From Caldilineaceae bacterium (GTDB lineage Bacteria > Chloroflexota > Anaerolineae > Caldilineales > Caldilineaceae): a stretch of DNA of 64,000 bases. Shown piece after piece: positions 27,546 through 36,500 of this stretch. The notes under the pieces were generated by a model that saw nothing but the letters and a program-made list of their open reading frames with translations, was not told the DNA's origin and ran no database searches. Each line of letters begins with the position of its first letter. The first letter of the stretch is position 1. Location of the stretch: positions 186,001 to 250,000 of the forward strand of contig JAHBVF010000003.1 of the NCBI GenBank assembly GCA_019637685.1, written 5' to 3'. The translations under genes and the position numbers were made by a program.

Positions 27546-28478
27546 TTGAACCTGCGCGGCTCGGCTGTTCCCTATGTGCTTTTTATCGGTCTTCTTTTCG
27601 GCTCTTCTCTCGTCGTCTCCCGCTTCAGCGTCGGCCAGTTCGACCCGCGGGTCTACACTTCTCTGCGTCTGCTGATCGCTGCCTCTCTGCATCTGACTGC
27701 CTATCTTTTCATCGGATCGAGAGTCTGGCCCCGCAGCCTCTATTTGTGGAAGCACGCGGCCGTGCTGGGTGTCATCGGCACGGCCATCCCCATGACCAGT
27801 GTGATTCTGGGGCTGCAATATCAGTCCAGCGGCGTCACCTCTCTGCTGTTGACGCTGAATCCCGCGGTCACTGTGATTCTGGCCGAGCTTTTTCTGCAGG
27901 ACGAGAATCTGACCCGGATGAAAGTGGTGGGGGTGCTGGTGGCTTTTGCCGGCGCGGGGCTGCTGCTGGTGCGGGGGGAGACCGGTCTGGTCTCCTTTGC
28001 CCAGGCTGACTGGCGGGGCTATGCCTGGACCGGGCTGGGCATTTTCTCGTCCGCGGTGGGCAGCGTCTATGCCAAGCGCTTTCTGGGCAAGGAGGATGGC
28101 TTTGATGTGGCTTCGGTGCGGATGTTCTCAGCGGCCCTGACCGTCAACCTGGCCACAATCGCCACTGTCGGCTATGACCTGAGCCGGGTGGTCAACAGCG
28201 GCTACGTGGCCCTGGCCTACGCCACCTTTTCCACCTTCTTCGGCTTCATTGTCAGCTTCCGCATCATCCAGCGCTTTGGCGCGACCGTCTCCTCCCAGAC
28301 CTCCTACATCATTCCGATTGTGGCCGCCACCTGCGGCAGCCTCTTTCTGGGCGAGCGGGTCACGTGGCTGATGATTGGCGGGATGGTTGTGATTTTTCTG
28401 GGGCTGGGCCTGCTCAACTGGAAGGGGGGCGCAGAACGGCTGCGGGGCTTCTACGGCATTCGCCGCTATCCGGGGTAG
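27546..28478 (+). CDS. EamA/DMT-family transporter (TTG start)
   Basis: A 310-residue membrane protein with about ten hydrophobic segments and two EamA repeats, of the drug/metabolite transporter superfamily (amino-acid or metabolite exporters). I place the start at TTG 27546: AGGAG lies 8 bases upstream, while the in-frame ATG at 27501 has no ribosome site and sits right after a -10-like TATACT (27484-27489), which would make it part of the transcript start. The repeat-ending motifs (PAVTVILAELFLQDENL and PIVAATCGSLFLGERVTW) are typical. The substrate is unknown. Confidence 0.82.
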   Translation: MNLRGSAVPYVLFIGLLFGSSLVVSRFSVGQFDPRVYTSLRLLIAASLHLTAYLFIGSRVWPRSLYLWKHAAVLGVIGTAIPMTSVILGLQYQSSGVTSLLLTLNPAVTVILAELFLQDENLTRMKVVGVLVAFAGAGLLLVRGETGLVSFAQADWRGYAWTGLGIFSSAVGSVYAKRFLGKEDGFDVASVRMFSAALTVNLATIATVGYDLSRVVNSGYVALAYATFSTFFGFIVSFRIIQRFGATVSSQTSYIIPIVAATCGSLFLGERVTWLMIGGMVVIFLGLGLLNWKGGAERLRGFYGIRRYPG

Positions 28479-28512
28479 GCGGAGGTATTGGGTATGGGGT
28501 ATTTGCAGAACG

Positions 28513-28580
28513 AAAGTGAGCAGTAATCAGTTATCAGTGGCGGATACGAGACCCACTGATAACCGATTACTGCTCACTTT
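28513..28580. terminator. 28-bp bidirectional hairpin
   Basis: Arms 28513-28540 and 28553-28580 pair with one mismatch around a 12-nt loop, with T-rich sequence after it on the plus strand. It lies between converging genes. Built of the words CAGTAATC and TTATCAGTGG, a style of dispersed repeat seen again in the 20064 and 58637 elements (CACTGA, CTGATAA). Confidence 0.75.
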
Positions 28581-28624
28581 TTACGAATGCGCCTCAAATG
28601 TCACTGCCCAATAGGCAATACCCG

Positions 28625-28993
28625 CTACCGCAACTCCCGCCCGAAGGGGAAGAGGGCCAGGGGCACGAGTTTGATGTGCTGTTTGGCAAAGGGGATGCCA
28701 ATGATTGTGATGAATAGCACCAGGGCCGAGAGCAGATGAGCCAGGGCGATCTCCCAGCCGAAAAGGACCAGCCAGATGATATTGAAGAGTACCCGCAGGG
28801 TGCTGTTGGCCCGCTCGACTTCCACAACTTCTTTGCCAAAGGGCGCAAGCGACGCGATGCCGATCTTCACGGACTGCATTCCAAAGGGAATGCCGACGAT
28901 TGTCAGGCAGAGCAGCAGACCGGCAATGATATAGCCCAGGGCCGCAATCAGCCCGCCGAAGATGAGCCAGATGAGATTCCCAAGAGTGGACAT
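28625..28993 (-). CDS. YccF domain membrane protein
   Basis: A 122-residue inner-membrane protein made of two similar halves, each with the YccF pattern: a hydrophobic helix pair, then TIVGIPFGMQSVKIGIASLAPFG and TIIGIPFAKQHIKLVPLALFPFG. The start is ATG 28993, with AAGGAAA upstream. The function of the family is unknown. It stands alone, convergent with the EamA gene. Confidence 0.85.
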   Translation of the reverse strand: MSTLGNLIWLIFGGLIAALGYIIAGLLLCLTIVGIPFGMQSVKIGIASLAPFGKEVVEVERANSTLRVLFNIIWLVLFGWEIALAHLLSALVLFITIIGIPFAKQHIKLVPLALFPFGRELR

Positions 28994-29101
28994 GCGTATT
29001 TCCTTCTGCCCCGGTGGGGCGTAATTGTCAGGCATAGGGCGGGGCGAAATGCCCGCTGTCACACTCTACGCACGGCGGGTGGAAATGTTGCGGCACGACG
29101 A

Positions 29102-29141
29102 GTAGTGCGTGAACCAATGCCACTCCCAGTTCACGCACTAC
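29102..29141 (-). terminator. 13-bp hairpin after the glutamate dehydrogenase gene
   Basis: Perfect arms 29102-29114 (GTAGTGCGTGAAC) and 29129-29141, 14-nt loop, 10 bases past the stop. No T-run. Confidence 0.5.
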
Positions 29142-29151
29142 GCACCACACA

Positions 29152-30609
29152 TTACGGATAAATTCCCCGCAGTTTCGTTGCTTCCACAATGCGCTGGATG
29201 GCAATCGTATAGGCCGCGGCGCGCAGGTCCACGCCCTTGCGTACAGCCACGCCGGTCAGTTCGTCCAGATTCGTCAGCAGTTTGCGCTCCATCTGGCGGC
29301 GGATTTCGCTTTCGTCCCAGAAAAATGCCTGCAAATCCTGCACCCATTCAAAATAGCTGACCACCACCCCGCCCGCGTTGCACAGAATGTCCGGTATGAC
29401 CATCACGCCTTTGTCGTTGAGAATCTGATCGGCTTCCGGCGAGGTGGGGCCGTTGGCTCCCTCTGCAATCACCCGGGCCTGGATTTTGTCCGCGTTCTGG
29501 GCGGTAATCTGCCCCTCCATCGCGGCGGGAACCAGCACATCCACCTTCAGTTCCAGCAGTTCTTCATTCGTCAGCGTATCTGAGCCGGGATAGCCGACGA
29601 CTGTGCCATTCTCCGCGGCAAAGGCTTTCAGATGGCGAGGATCGAATCCTCTGGAACTGTAGATACCCCCCATCACATCGCTGACAGCCACAACTGTCGC
29701 GCCCCGCTCGTGCATTGTGCGGGCCGTCCAACTGCCCACATTGCCAAAGCCCTGCACGGCTACAGTCACATCTTCGATATTCTGTCCCAGTTTGCGCTTG
29801 AGCAGGGCGCGGGTGGTATACGTTACGCCAAGACCCGTGGCATACTCTCTGCCTACTGTGCCGCCCACGCCGATTGGCTTGCCGGTGACCACCGCGGGCA
29901 CAGAATAGCCTTTGTGCATAGAGTACGTATCCATCATCCAGGCCATAATCTGGGCGTTTGTGCCCACATCCGGCGCGGGGATGTCCTTTTCCGGGCCGAT
30001 AAAGGGACCGATTTCCGAGGCGTAGCGCCGGGTCAGCCCCCGCAGTTCCCGCTGGGAAAGGGTGCGCGGGTCCACAATCACCCCGCCTTTGGCCCCGCCA
30101 TAGGGCAGATTCATCAGCGCACATTTCCACGTCATCCACATGGCCAGCGCGCGGCACTCGTCCAGTGTCACGTCCTGATGATAGCGGATGCCGCCTTTGG
30201 TGGGGCCAAGCGTCGTATTGTGCTGGACACGAAAACCGGTGAACATCTGCACACTGGTATCATCCATCACCACCGGAAAGTGGACAATCAGTTCCCGCTG
30301 GGGAACCCGGAGCAGTTCCAGCATATCGTTTTCCAGGTTCATCGATGCGGCCACCCGGTCCAGCTGGGCCTGGGCCACGGCATAGGCGCTGACACTGGGA
30401 ACAGATGTCTCTCGGTGGCTGGCGGTGGGGGAAATCCGGGGCGGCTGTTCGCCGGAGGGGAGATGTGGGTTGGCCTCGTTCCTGTGTCCATTGTTGTCAG
30501 AAACCGCCCGCGATTCAGTCGCTGGTTTTTCTGCTGGCCTGGGCTGGGTGGGCGCAGACGCGGTTGGTGTCGCTTCGGTGGGTTGCCCTGCTGTTTGGTT
30601 TTTCGCCAT
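29152..30609 (-). CDS. gdhA: Glu/Leu/Phe/Val dehydrogenase with disordered N-terminal extension
   Basis: A 485-residue amino-acid dehydrogenase, most likely glutamate dehydrogenase (2-oxoglutarate + NH3 + NAD(P)H to glutamate). Signatures are the substrate Lys138 in [10 protein letters not shown], the catalytic Lys174 in PYGGAKGGV, the [14 protein letters not shown] segment with its catalytic Asp, and the nucleotide fold [11 protein letters not shown]. The catalytic core starts near residue 75. The first about 70 residues are rich in Pro, Ala, Thr and Ser and look disordered, which is unusual for the family. The start is nevertheless well supported by GAGGAG seven bases before the ATG. A promoter is present upstream. 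Confidence 0.9.
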   Translation of the reverse strand: MAKNQTAGQPTEATPTASAPTQPRPAEKPATESRAVSDNNGHRNEANPHLPSGEQPPRISPTASHRETSVPSVSAYAVAQAQLDRVAASMNLENDMLELLRVPQRELIVHFPVVMDDTSVQMFTGFRVQHNTTLGPTKGGIRYHQDVTLDECRALAMWMTWKCALMNLPYGGAKGGVIVDPRTLSQRELRGLTRRYASEIGPFIGPEKDIPAPDVGTNAQIMAWMMDTYSMHKGYSVPAVVTGKPIGVGGTVGREYATGLGVTYTTRALLKRKLGQNIEDVTVAVQGFGNVGSWTARTMHERGATVVAVSDVMGGIYSSRGFDPRHLKAFAAENGTVVGYPGSDTLTNEELLELKVDVLVPAAMEGQITAQNADKIQARVIAEGANGPTSPEADQILNDKGVMVIPDILCNAGGVVVSYFEWVQDLQAFFWDESEIRRQMERKLLTNLDELTGVAVRKGVDLRAAAYTIAIQRIVEATKLRGIYP

Positions 30610-30668
30610 TGAAAAACTCCTCGTTGGATATTGGAAATGTGAGAGCCACAGTCAAAACGGCTGTTTAC

Positions 30669-30697
30669 AGTCTAGCGCACTTCTTGGGCTTTGGCAA
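30669..30697 (-). promoter_or_regulatory. Putative promoter of the glutamate dehydrogenase gene
   Basis: On the minus strand TTGCCA (30697-30692), exactly 17 bases, TAGACT (30674-30669). About 60 bases before the start codon. Confidence 0.55.
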
Positions 30698-30728
30698 CGG
30701 AAATAGTACGAAAAAATGGGTAGATCGG

Positions 30729-30756
30729 TTGACCAGTTTAAGAAGTATGATATACT
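30729..30756 (+). promoter_or_regulatory. Promoter of the Cys/acidic protein gene
   Basis: TTGACC (30729-30734), 16-base spacer, TATACT (30751-30756). Close to the sigma-70-type consensus. About 110 bases before the start at 30868. Confidence 0.6.
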
Positions 30757-30758
30757 TC
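30742..30758 (+). promoter_or_regulatory. Palindrome over the -10 box, possible operator
   Basis: GAAGTAT-GAT-ATACTTC: 7-bp perfect arms with a 3-base centre, covering the -10 box of the promoter at 30729-30756. The position suits a repressor site. Confidence 0.4.
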
Positions 30759-30867
30759 CAACTATCTTCATATCACCGATTGCTGAAGAGAGATTGGACA
30801 GAGCGGAGATTCGGATGGGATTTCCACTTGCCGCTTTCTTCGGCCCCAGGCAACACAGGAGTGTGGC

Positions 30868-31158
30868 ATGACGCGGGTGCGTTGTCCTCAGGAACGTTGT
30901 ATTTTTTGGATGAATGGGTGGTGTGACATTGACGAGATCGAACTCTCGCCAGTGACATTAGCCTGCATCACTTTTGAAGAAATGGATACAGAAGTCACTC
31001 CCGTAGGCAGCGGAGACGGCGACGAACTGGAGTGGGATGACGACGAGTCCCTCTTCGAGGAGGACCTGGACGAAAGTCTCTACGGGTATGACGACGGCGA
31101 TGACGAGGACGAAGACGACGAATTGTTGGCCGACGAAGAGGACGAGTGGGTCAGCTAA
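30868..31158 (+). CDS. Small protein: Cys motif (DUF1540-like) plus very acidic tail
   Basis: A 96-residue protein. The first about 38 residues carry four cysteines (Cys6, 11, 19, 33; RCPQERCIFWMNGWCDIDEI) spaced much as in the small DUF1540 metal-binding family. The remaining half (about 45-94) is dominated by Asp and Glu (for example DDGDDEDEDDELLADEEDE) and is probably disordered. A clear ribosome site (AGGAG) precedes the ATG; it has its own promoter with an operator-like palindrome and its own terminator. Its role is unknown; metal binding or buffering, or binding a basic partner, would fit. The DUF1540 assignment is by pattern only. Confidence 0.7.
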   Translation: MTRVRCPQERCIFWMNGWCDIDEIELSPVTLACITFEEMDTEVTPVGSGDGDELEWDDDESLFEEDLDESLYGYDDGDDEDEDDELLADEEDEWVS

Positions 31159-31172
31159 TCGCCAGAAATCGT

Positions 31173-31217
31173 GAGCGCCGTCTTGGATTCTCATCTGAGG
31201 CGGCGCTCCTCATTTTT
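31173..31217 (+). terminator. Terminator after the Cys/acidic protein gene
   Basis: GAGCGCCG (31173-31180) pairs with CGGCGCTC (31201-31208) across a 20-nt loop, followed by ATTTTTTAA. The stem is short but GC-rich and the T-run is good. Confidence 0.65.
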
Positions 31218-31235
31218 TAAGGGAGACGGACAGCA

Positions 31236-33092
31236 ATGAAGCAGTCACCGTCGCAAAAAGAACAGAATCAGACCGGGGCCAAAAATGGGTTGGCAAATAG
31301 CGCCGAATCTATGCCCCGTTGGATGTCCAATGGGCAGGTCAGAAACGGTTGGATCGCCGAGCGCACATTACCCGACCGGGTGGTGACGGGTAAAAAGCGC
31401 CAGACTGTGCAAGTGTACATCGGTGATACGTATTATGCGGGTCCCCTGGGCGCACCTGTGGAAGAATTCGTGTGGGCCGCGGTGGCTGACACGCCGCCCG
31501 TTTCACCGCCTATGGCCGTTCTGCTCAACAACCGTCTGCGGGAGTTGACGACGCCCATCTGGGAGGATACTAGCGCCCAGATAGTGCCTATGAGCGATCC
31601 CGACGGCGGACGCATTTATCGCCGTTCGCTCACCCTTCTTCTACTGGCCGCGGCCAAACGCGTTTTCCCCCAGATGGCAATCGCCATCGAACACAGCCTG
31701 CCCTTTGGCGCCTATTATTGCACGCCGGTGGGCCACCCATCCCTCACGCTGGCCGAGCTGGAACGATTGCAACGGGAAATGGAAAAAATGGTGGCCGAGG
31801 ACCTGCCCATCACCTGCCGCCGGGCTTCGGTGGAGGAAATGGTCTCCTTTTTTGCTGCCAGCGGCGATGAAAGCAAAGTTTCGCTGCTGGCCCACCGCCA
31901 TGCGGAAGACCTGTCCATCTACACGCTGGATTCCGTGCAAAATTACTTCCACGGTTATATGGTTCCCAGTACGGGATATTTGCGCTGGTTTGGCTTGGCT
32001 GTCTATGGCCGAGGATTTCTTCTGCGTTTTCCCCGCCGCCAACAGCCCAATGAACTACAGCCGATTCTGCCCAGCACTGCCCTGGAAAATGTCTTTCAAG
32101 AATATGGGGAGTGGATGGCACGCATGGGCCTGCAAAATCTTGGCTCGCTGAACAATGCCATTGTACAGGGAAATATTTCCGAAGCGATTTTGATCAGCGA
32201 GGCTCTGCACGAACGGCGCATCGCCCACATTTCTGGCCTGGTGGCCAAGACGTGGGAAGATGTCAACGCGGCCCATCGGCGTATTCGGGTTGTACTGATT
32301 GCCGGGCCGAGCAGCAGCGGCAAGACAACCTTTGCCAAGCGGCTGGGGATTCAGCTTCTCTCCCACGGCATTCGGCCCTATGCCCTCTCGCTGGACAACT
32401 ACTTTGTCAATCGAACGGAGACCCCCCTGGACGAAGTCGGGAACTACGACTTCGAGTCCATCGCCGCGCTCAATCTTCCCCTGCTCAACGATCATCTGGC
32501 CCGGCTGCTGGCGGGGGAAGAAGTCACAATGCCCAGCTATAACTTCAAGACGGGCGAGAGCGAGGTGGGCGAAACAGTGCGGCTGGAGGCCAATCAGGTG
32601 CTGATTCTGGAAGGGATTCACGGATTGAATCCGGCGTTGACCACAGCCATTCCCCCCGAATCGACCCTGCGGGTATATGTCAGCGTTCTCACTCATCTGA
32701 ATATGGATCGCCACAATCGCGTCTCTACCGCTGATGTGCGCCTGTTGCGCCGTATTGCCCGGGATCACAGCAGCCGGGGGTACAGCGCGGCAGATACTAT
32801 CGGGCGCTGGGCCAGTGTGCGTCGGGGCGAGGAACGCTATATTTTCCCCTTTCAGAACAATGCGGATGTGATGTTCAATTCGGCGCTGCTTTATGAACTG
32901 GCTGTCCTGCGCGATGTGGTGGAGCCGTTGCTGCTGCGCATCGAATGGGATACACCCGGCTATGTGGAGGCTCGACGTCTGCTGGCCTTTTTGCGCTGGG
33001 TGCGCACAGCCGATGCCGAACTGGTTCCTGACAACTCCATCATTCGTGAATTTATCGGCAATTCTATTCTGCGCTCGTTTAGCTTGGCATAG
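31236..33092 (+). CDS. Uridine kinase-like nucleoside kinase with N-terminal TGS/tRNA-synthetase-like region
   Basis: A 618-residue protein. The C-terminal about 260 residues are a phosphoribulokinase/uridine kinase domain, with Walker A GPSSSGKTT near residue 357, the substrate loop SLDNYFVNR, and EGIHGLNPALT. The N-terminal half has a TGS-like start (RTVQVYIGDTYYAGPLGAPV type) and a region like the second additional domain of threonyl-tRNA synthetases (AIEHSLPFGAYYCTP...LERLQREMEKMV). This architecture is known from other bacterial nucleoside kinases. It phosphorylates a nucleoside, probably uridine or cytidine. The ATG has GGGAGACGGA before it. The gene follows the terminator at 31173-31217. 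Confidence 0.85.
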   Translation: MKQSPSQKEQNQTGAKNGLANSAESMPRWMSNGQVRNGWIAERTLPDRVVTGKKRQTVQVYIGDTYYAGPLGAPVEEFVWAAVADTPPVSPPMAVLLNNRLRELTTPIWEDTSAQIVPMSDPDGGRIYRRSLTLLLLAAAKRVFPQMAIAIEHSLPFGAYYCTPVGHPSLTLAELERLQREMEKMVAEDLPITCRRASVEEMVSFFAASGDESKVSLLAHRHAEDLSIYTLDSVQNYFHGYMVPSTGYLRWFGLAVYGRGFLLRFPRRQQPNELQPILPSTALENVFQEYGEWMARMGLQNLGSLNNAIVQGNISEAILISEALHERRIAHISGLVAKTWEDVNAAHRRIRVVLIAGPSSSGKTTFAKRLGIQLLSHGIRPYALSLDNYFVNRTETPLDEVGNYDFESIAALNLPLLNDHLARLLAGEEVTMPSYNFKTGESEVGETVRLEANQVLILEGIHGLNPALTTAIPPESTLRVYVSVLTHLNMDRHNRVSTADVRLLRRIARDHSSRGYSAADTIGRWASVRRGEERYIFPFQNNADVMFNSALLYELAVLRDVVEPLLLRIEWDTPGYVEARRLLAFLRWVRTADAELVPDNSIIREFIGNSILRSFSLA

Positions 33093-33211
33093 GCTGTAAG
33101 GGAGAAGTATGGATTTGGCCCCATTTTCCCATGCCGATTTGAGCTATTATTGCCTATAGTAGATAACAGATTGCATTTCTTTTGGACAGGTGATGGGGGC
33201 GGAGGACGCAG

Positions 33212-33433
33212 ATGGTTTTTTCGATTCTTGGGCGATGGCAGGGCAAATCTTTGAAACAGGCCAACATTCGTTCGGCGTATGTATTTGGCCAACGTGTACC
33301 GCGATCCGGAAAGCAGTCTGGGGCAAAGAACACCAATCCCTATAGCCCGCTCTTTTTTATGTCTCTGATTGTGACAGTTCTCAGCTCCGTGGCCTTTCTC
33401 GGCATTCTTTCGGTGGCATTGGGCGGAGGCTGA
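33212..33433 (+). CDS. Small single-pass membrane protein
   Basis: A 73-residue protein of unknown function. The first about 45 residues are polar and basic, and the C-terminus is one hydrophobic segment (LFFMSLIVTVLSSVAFLGILSVAL), so it would be tail-anchored. GGAGG lies 6 to 10 bases upstream of the ATG and a good terminator follows the stop, which supports a real gene. No family was recognised. Confidence 0.55.
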   Translation: MVFSILGRWQGKSLKQANIRSAYVFGQRVPRSGKQSGAKNTNPYSPLFFMSLIVTVLSSVAFLGILSVALGGG

Positions 33434-33467
33434 TCCGCTCCCATTCTCCCATACTGCCTGTCTTTTT

Positions 33468-33500
33468 CGGCCCGATCCATCTGGATCGGGCCGTTTGTGT
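33468..33500 (+). terminator. Terminator after the small membrane protein gene
   Basis: 12-bp perfect stem, 33468-33479 (CGGCCCGATCCA) with 33482-33493, followed by TTTGTGT. The next promoter begins at once (33498). Confidence 0.75.
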
Positions 33501-33506
33501 TATAAT
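33498..33506 (+). promoter_or_regulatory. Extended -10 promoter of the propeller lipoprotein gene
   Basis: TGTTATAAT (TG-n-TATAAT) directly after the terminator stem, 62 bases before the ATG. No -35 box at the normal distance. Confidence 0.55.
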
Positions 33507-33568
33507 CTCCGCGAAGTTTCTACACCCCAAATCCTTCTCCATTTTCCCTGTTTTCAGGAGGTAGAGAA

Positions 33569-36500
33569 ATGCCCGAATCCATACAGTCATCCCGTGCTTT
33601 GTTTGCTCGCCAGCTTCCTAAATCGGTTCTGCTTGTACTGGCTCTGTCCCTACTATTGGCGGGGTGCGGTGTGAGTCCTGCGCCCGCCCCTTTGTCTCCG
33701 GTTTCACCCTCGGCTTCACCCTCTGGTATAGACCCGGCTGGTCCTGGTGGGTTGCGGGGGCCTGATTCTCCGGCGGCGGATGTGCCAGCAGGTGTGGACC
33801 TGGCCAGTGTCTTGGCGGTGACACAGCCAGCCAGCCCCTGGGACCCGGAGAGTGCAGAATATCCAACCAGCCACGCGGGCAAGCCCAAAGACCCACTGCT
33901 GGCTGCTGTGCCGCCTCAGACAATCTTTGAGGGCGTGGGCAGCGGTCCTTTGAAACGCTCCAATTTTTTCGTGGCCCAACGCGCCTACCCCCTGACCGAG
34001 CTGCCGACGGGTGGTTTTGTGGCAGCTTTGGAAGCCACACTGGCCATGCTGCCCGTTGAAGCTGCCGAAACCCTGCCCCAGTGGAAAAACATCGGTCCCG
34101 CGCCGATGGTGGCGTCGAAGATAGGGCAGCAGAAGGTCGACGTGAGCGGGCGTGTGACTGCGTTGGCGATTCATCCGAACGATTCCAATATCGTCTATTT
34201 GGGCGCGGCCCAGGGCGGCGTCTGGAAGACCACAAACGGTGGCGATAGCTGGACGCCTCTGACCGATAACCAGGCGTCGCTGTCTATGGGCGCGTTGGCG
34301 CTGGACCCGCAGAGCCCCGACACAATCTACGCTGGCACGGGTGAACCCACGCCGGGTCTGGACAACTATTACGGCGCGGGGATTCTCAAATCGACCGATG
34401 GCGGCGCAAGCTGGAGCCGGATTGGGGTCAATGTTTTCAATGGACTGGGGCTGGCGCGGATTCTCGTTCACCCCACCAAAAGTAACCTCATTTACGCTGC
34501 CTCGTCCAAAGCTGGACAGGATGGCCCGGTGACGCCCAACCGGGGCATCTTCCGCTCTACGGATGGCGGGCTGACGTGGGAAGGGCTGCTTACCTGCAGC
34601 AGTTGTTTCGGTGCGTCGGATTTGGAGATGGATGCCGGCAATCCGAATACACTCTATGCCGCGTTCGAGGGGCACGGGATTTTCAAGAGCACCGATGGGG
34701 GCAACAATTGGGCACAATTGACGAACAATTTGCCCAGCCCTCAGCAGGTGAATGTGGGCCGGGTGATCCTTTCTGTCAGCCGCAGCAACCCGGCTGTGGT
34801 CTATGCCAGCTTTCAAATTATCACCCAGAATTATGATGGAGCGCTGGTCTTTGTCAGCACGGATAGCGGCGGAAGCTGGGCACAGATCGGCACAGGTGGC
34901 TACAATTTCTGTGGCAGCCAGTGCTGGTATTCCCACACTATCGAAGTGGACCCGACCAATCCGAATACCCTCTATGCTGGGGGCACGGCCAACTATTCGG
35001 GCAATTCTGAGGCCGATTTTCGTGTGCGCCAGGTGGTGATTAAGACGACGGACGGCGGCAGCAATTGGCTCGATCTGTCGGACAATTCCGCGCCGAATAA
35101 GTCCTTGCATCCGGATATGCACGTCATCGCTTTTTCTCCGTCCAGTGCGCAGACAGTGTGGGTGGGCAACGACGGCGGCGTGTGGCGTTCGACAGATGGG
35201 GGCGCAACCTGGACCAGCCGCAACACAAATCTGGCAACCCTCCAGTTCACTGGCATTGCGGTCGATCCTACTAATCCCGCGATTGTCCAGGGTGGATTGC
35301 AGGACAATAACAAAGCATTTACCCTCAATGGCGGTTCCACGCCGGGCTGGACCGCAGTGGATGTGGGGGACGGGGGCGCGGCAGCCATCGATCCCTTCGA
35401 GCCGGGAATCTGGTATGGAACCCGTTTTCGCATATCCTTCCAACGCAACAATCAAGGCAGCGCACAGACCGGTTTCTGGCCGTTTCTGAACAGCGGTATC
35501 GATCAGCAAGACCGCTCGCTCTTTTACATCCCCCTGGCAGTGGATACAGCTACCCAAGGCGTCCTCTATCTGGGCACATTCCGGGTCTACAAAACGACGA
35601 ATCGGGGGGATCAATGGACAGCCATCAGCCCGGACCTGAGCAACGGCCAGGGCTATGTGTCGGCGGTGGCTCCTGCCCCTTCGGACGCGGCCACTGTGTG
35701 GGCAGGCACATCCGATGGGAATGTGCAGGTGACAACCAATAGTGGGGGCAAGTGGACCGACACAACGAAAGCCCCTCTGCCTGGGCGCTACGTATCGCGG
35801 ATCGCCGTCTCTCGGACCAGCGCGCAGACGGCCTATGTGGTCTTTAGCGGATTCAACACCCACACGCCAGGGCAGGACGGCCACGTCTTCAAAACGACGA
35901 ACGGGGGCGCAACTTGGCAGAATATCAGCGGCAATCTGCCCGATGTGCCGGTGCAAAGTATCGCGCTGGACAGCAGCCACCCAGGCACTGTCTACATCGG
36001 CACAGACACGGGCGTCTTCCGCACAGTGGACGACGGCGCAAGCTGGATTCCCTTCAACAATGGAATGGCGAATGTAGCGGTGGTAGATTTGATTCTGACC
36101 GCCAACAACAACACACTACTGGCGGGAACCCACGGGCGTAGCGTCTATCGGGTGGACCTTTCCAGCCAGCCAGCCCCCCTGAACCAGAGGGTCTTTCTGC
36201 CTTCGCTCCAACGGGGTGTGCAGGTGGCCACCAACACGCCTACGCCGACGGCAACGCCCACCAGTCCGCCGGTGGCTGGCACTTCGTTGCCAACCAGTAC
36301 ACCCACTGTGACCCCCACCCCCACGCACACGCCTACTTCGACCCCCACGGCTACCGTCACCCCCACCGCGGGCACACCGGGTGCGGATACGCCAACGCCG
36401 ACGAGTACGCCAACCGCCACCCCTGTGCCCACCCGCACGCCTACCCCCAGTCCTGGCGTCTATTCCGACGATTTTGAGAGCACTGGCAGCGGGTGGCCCA

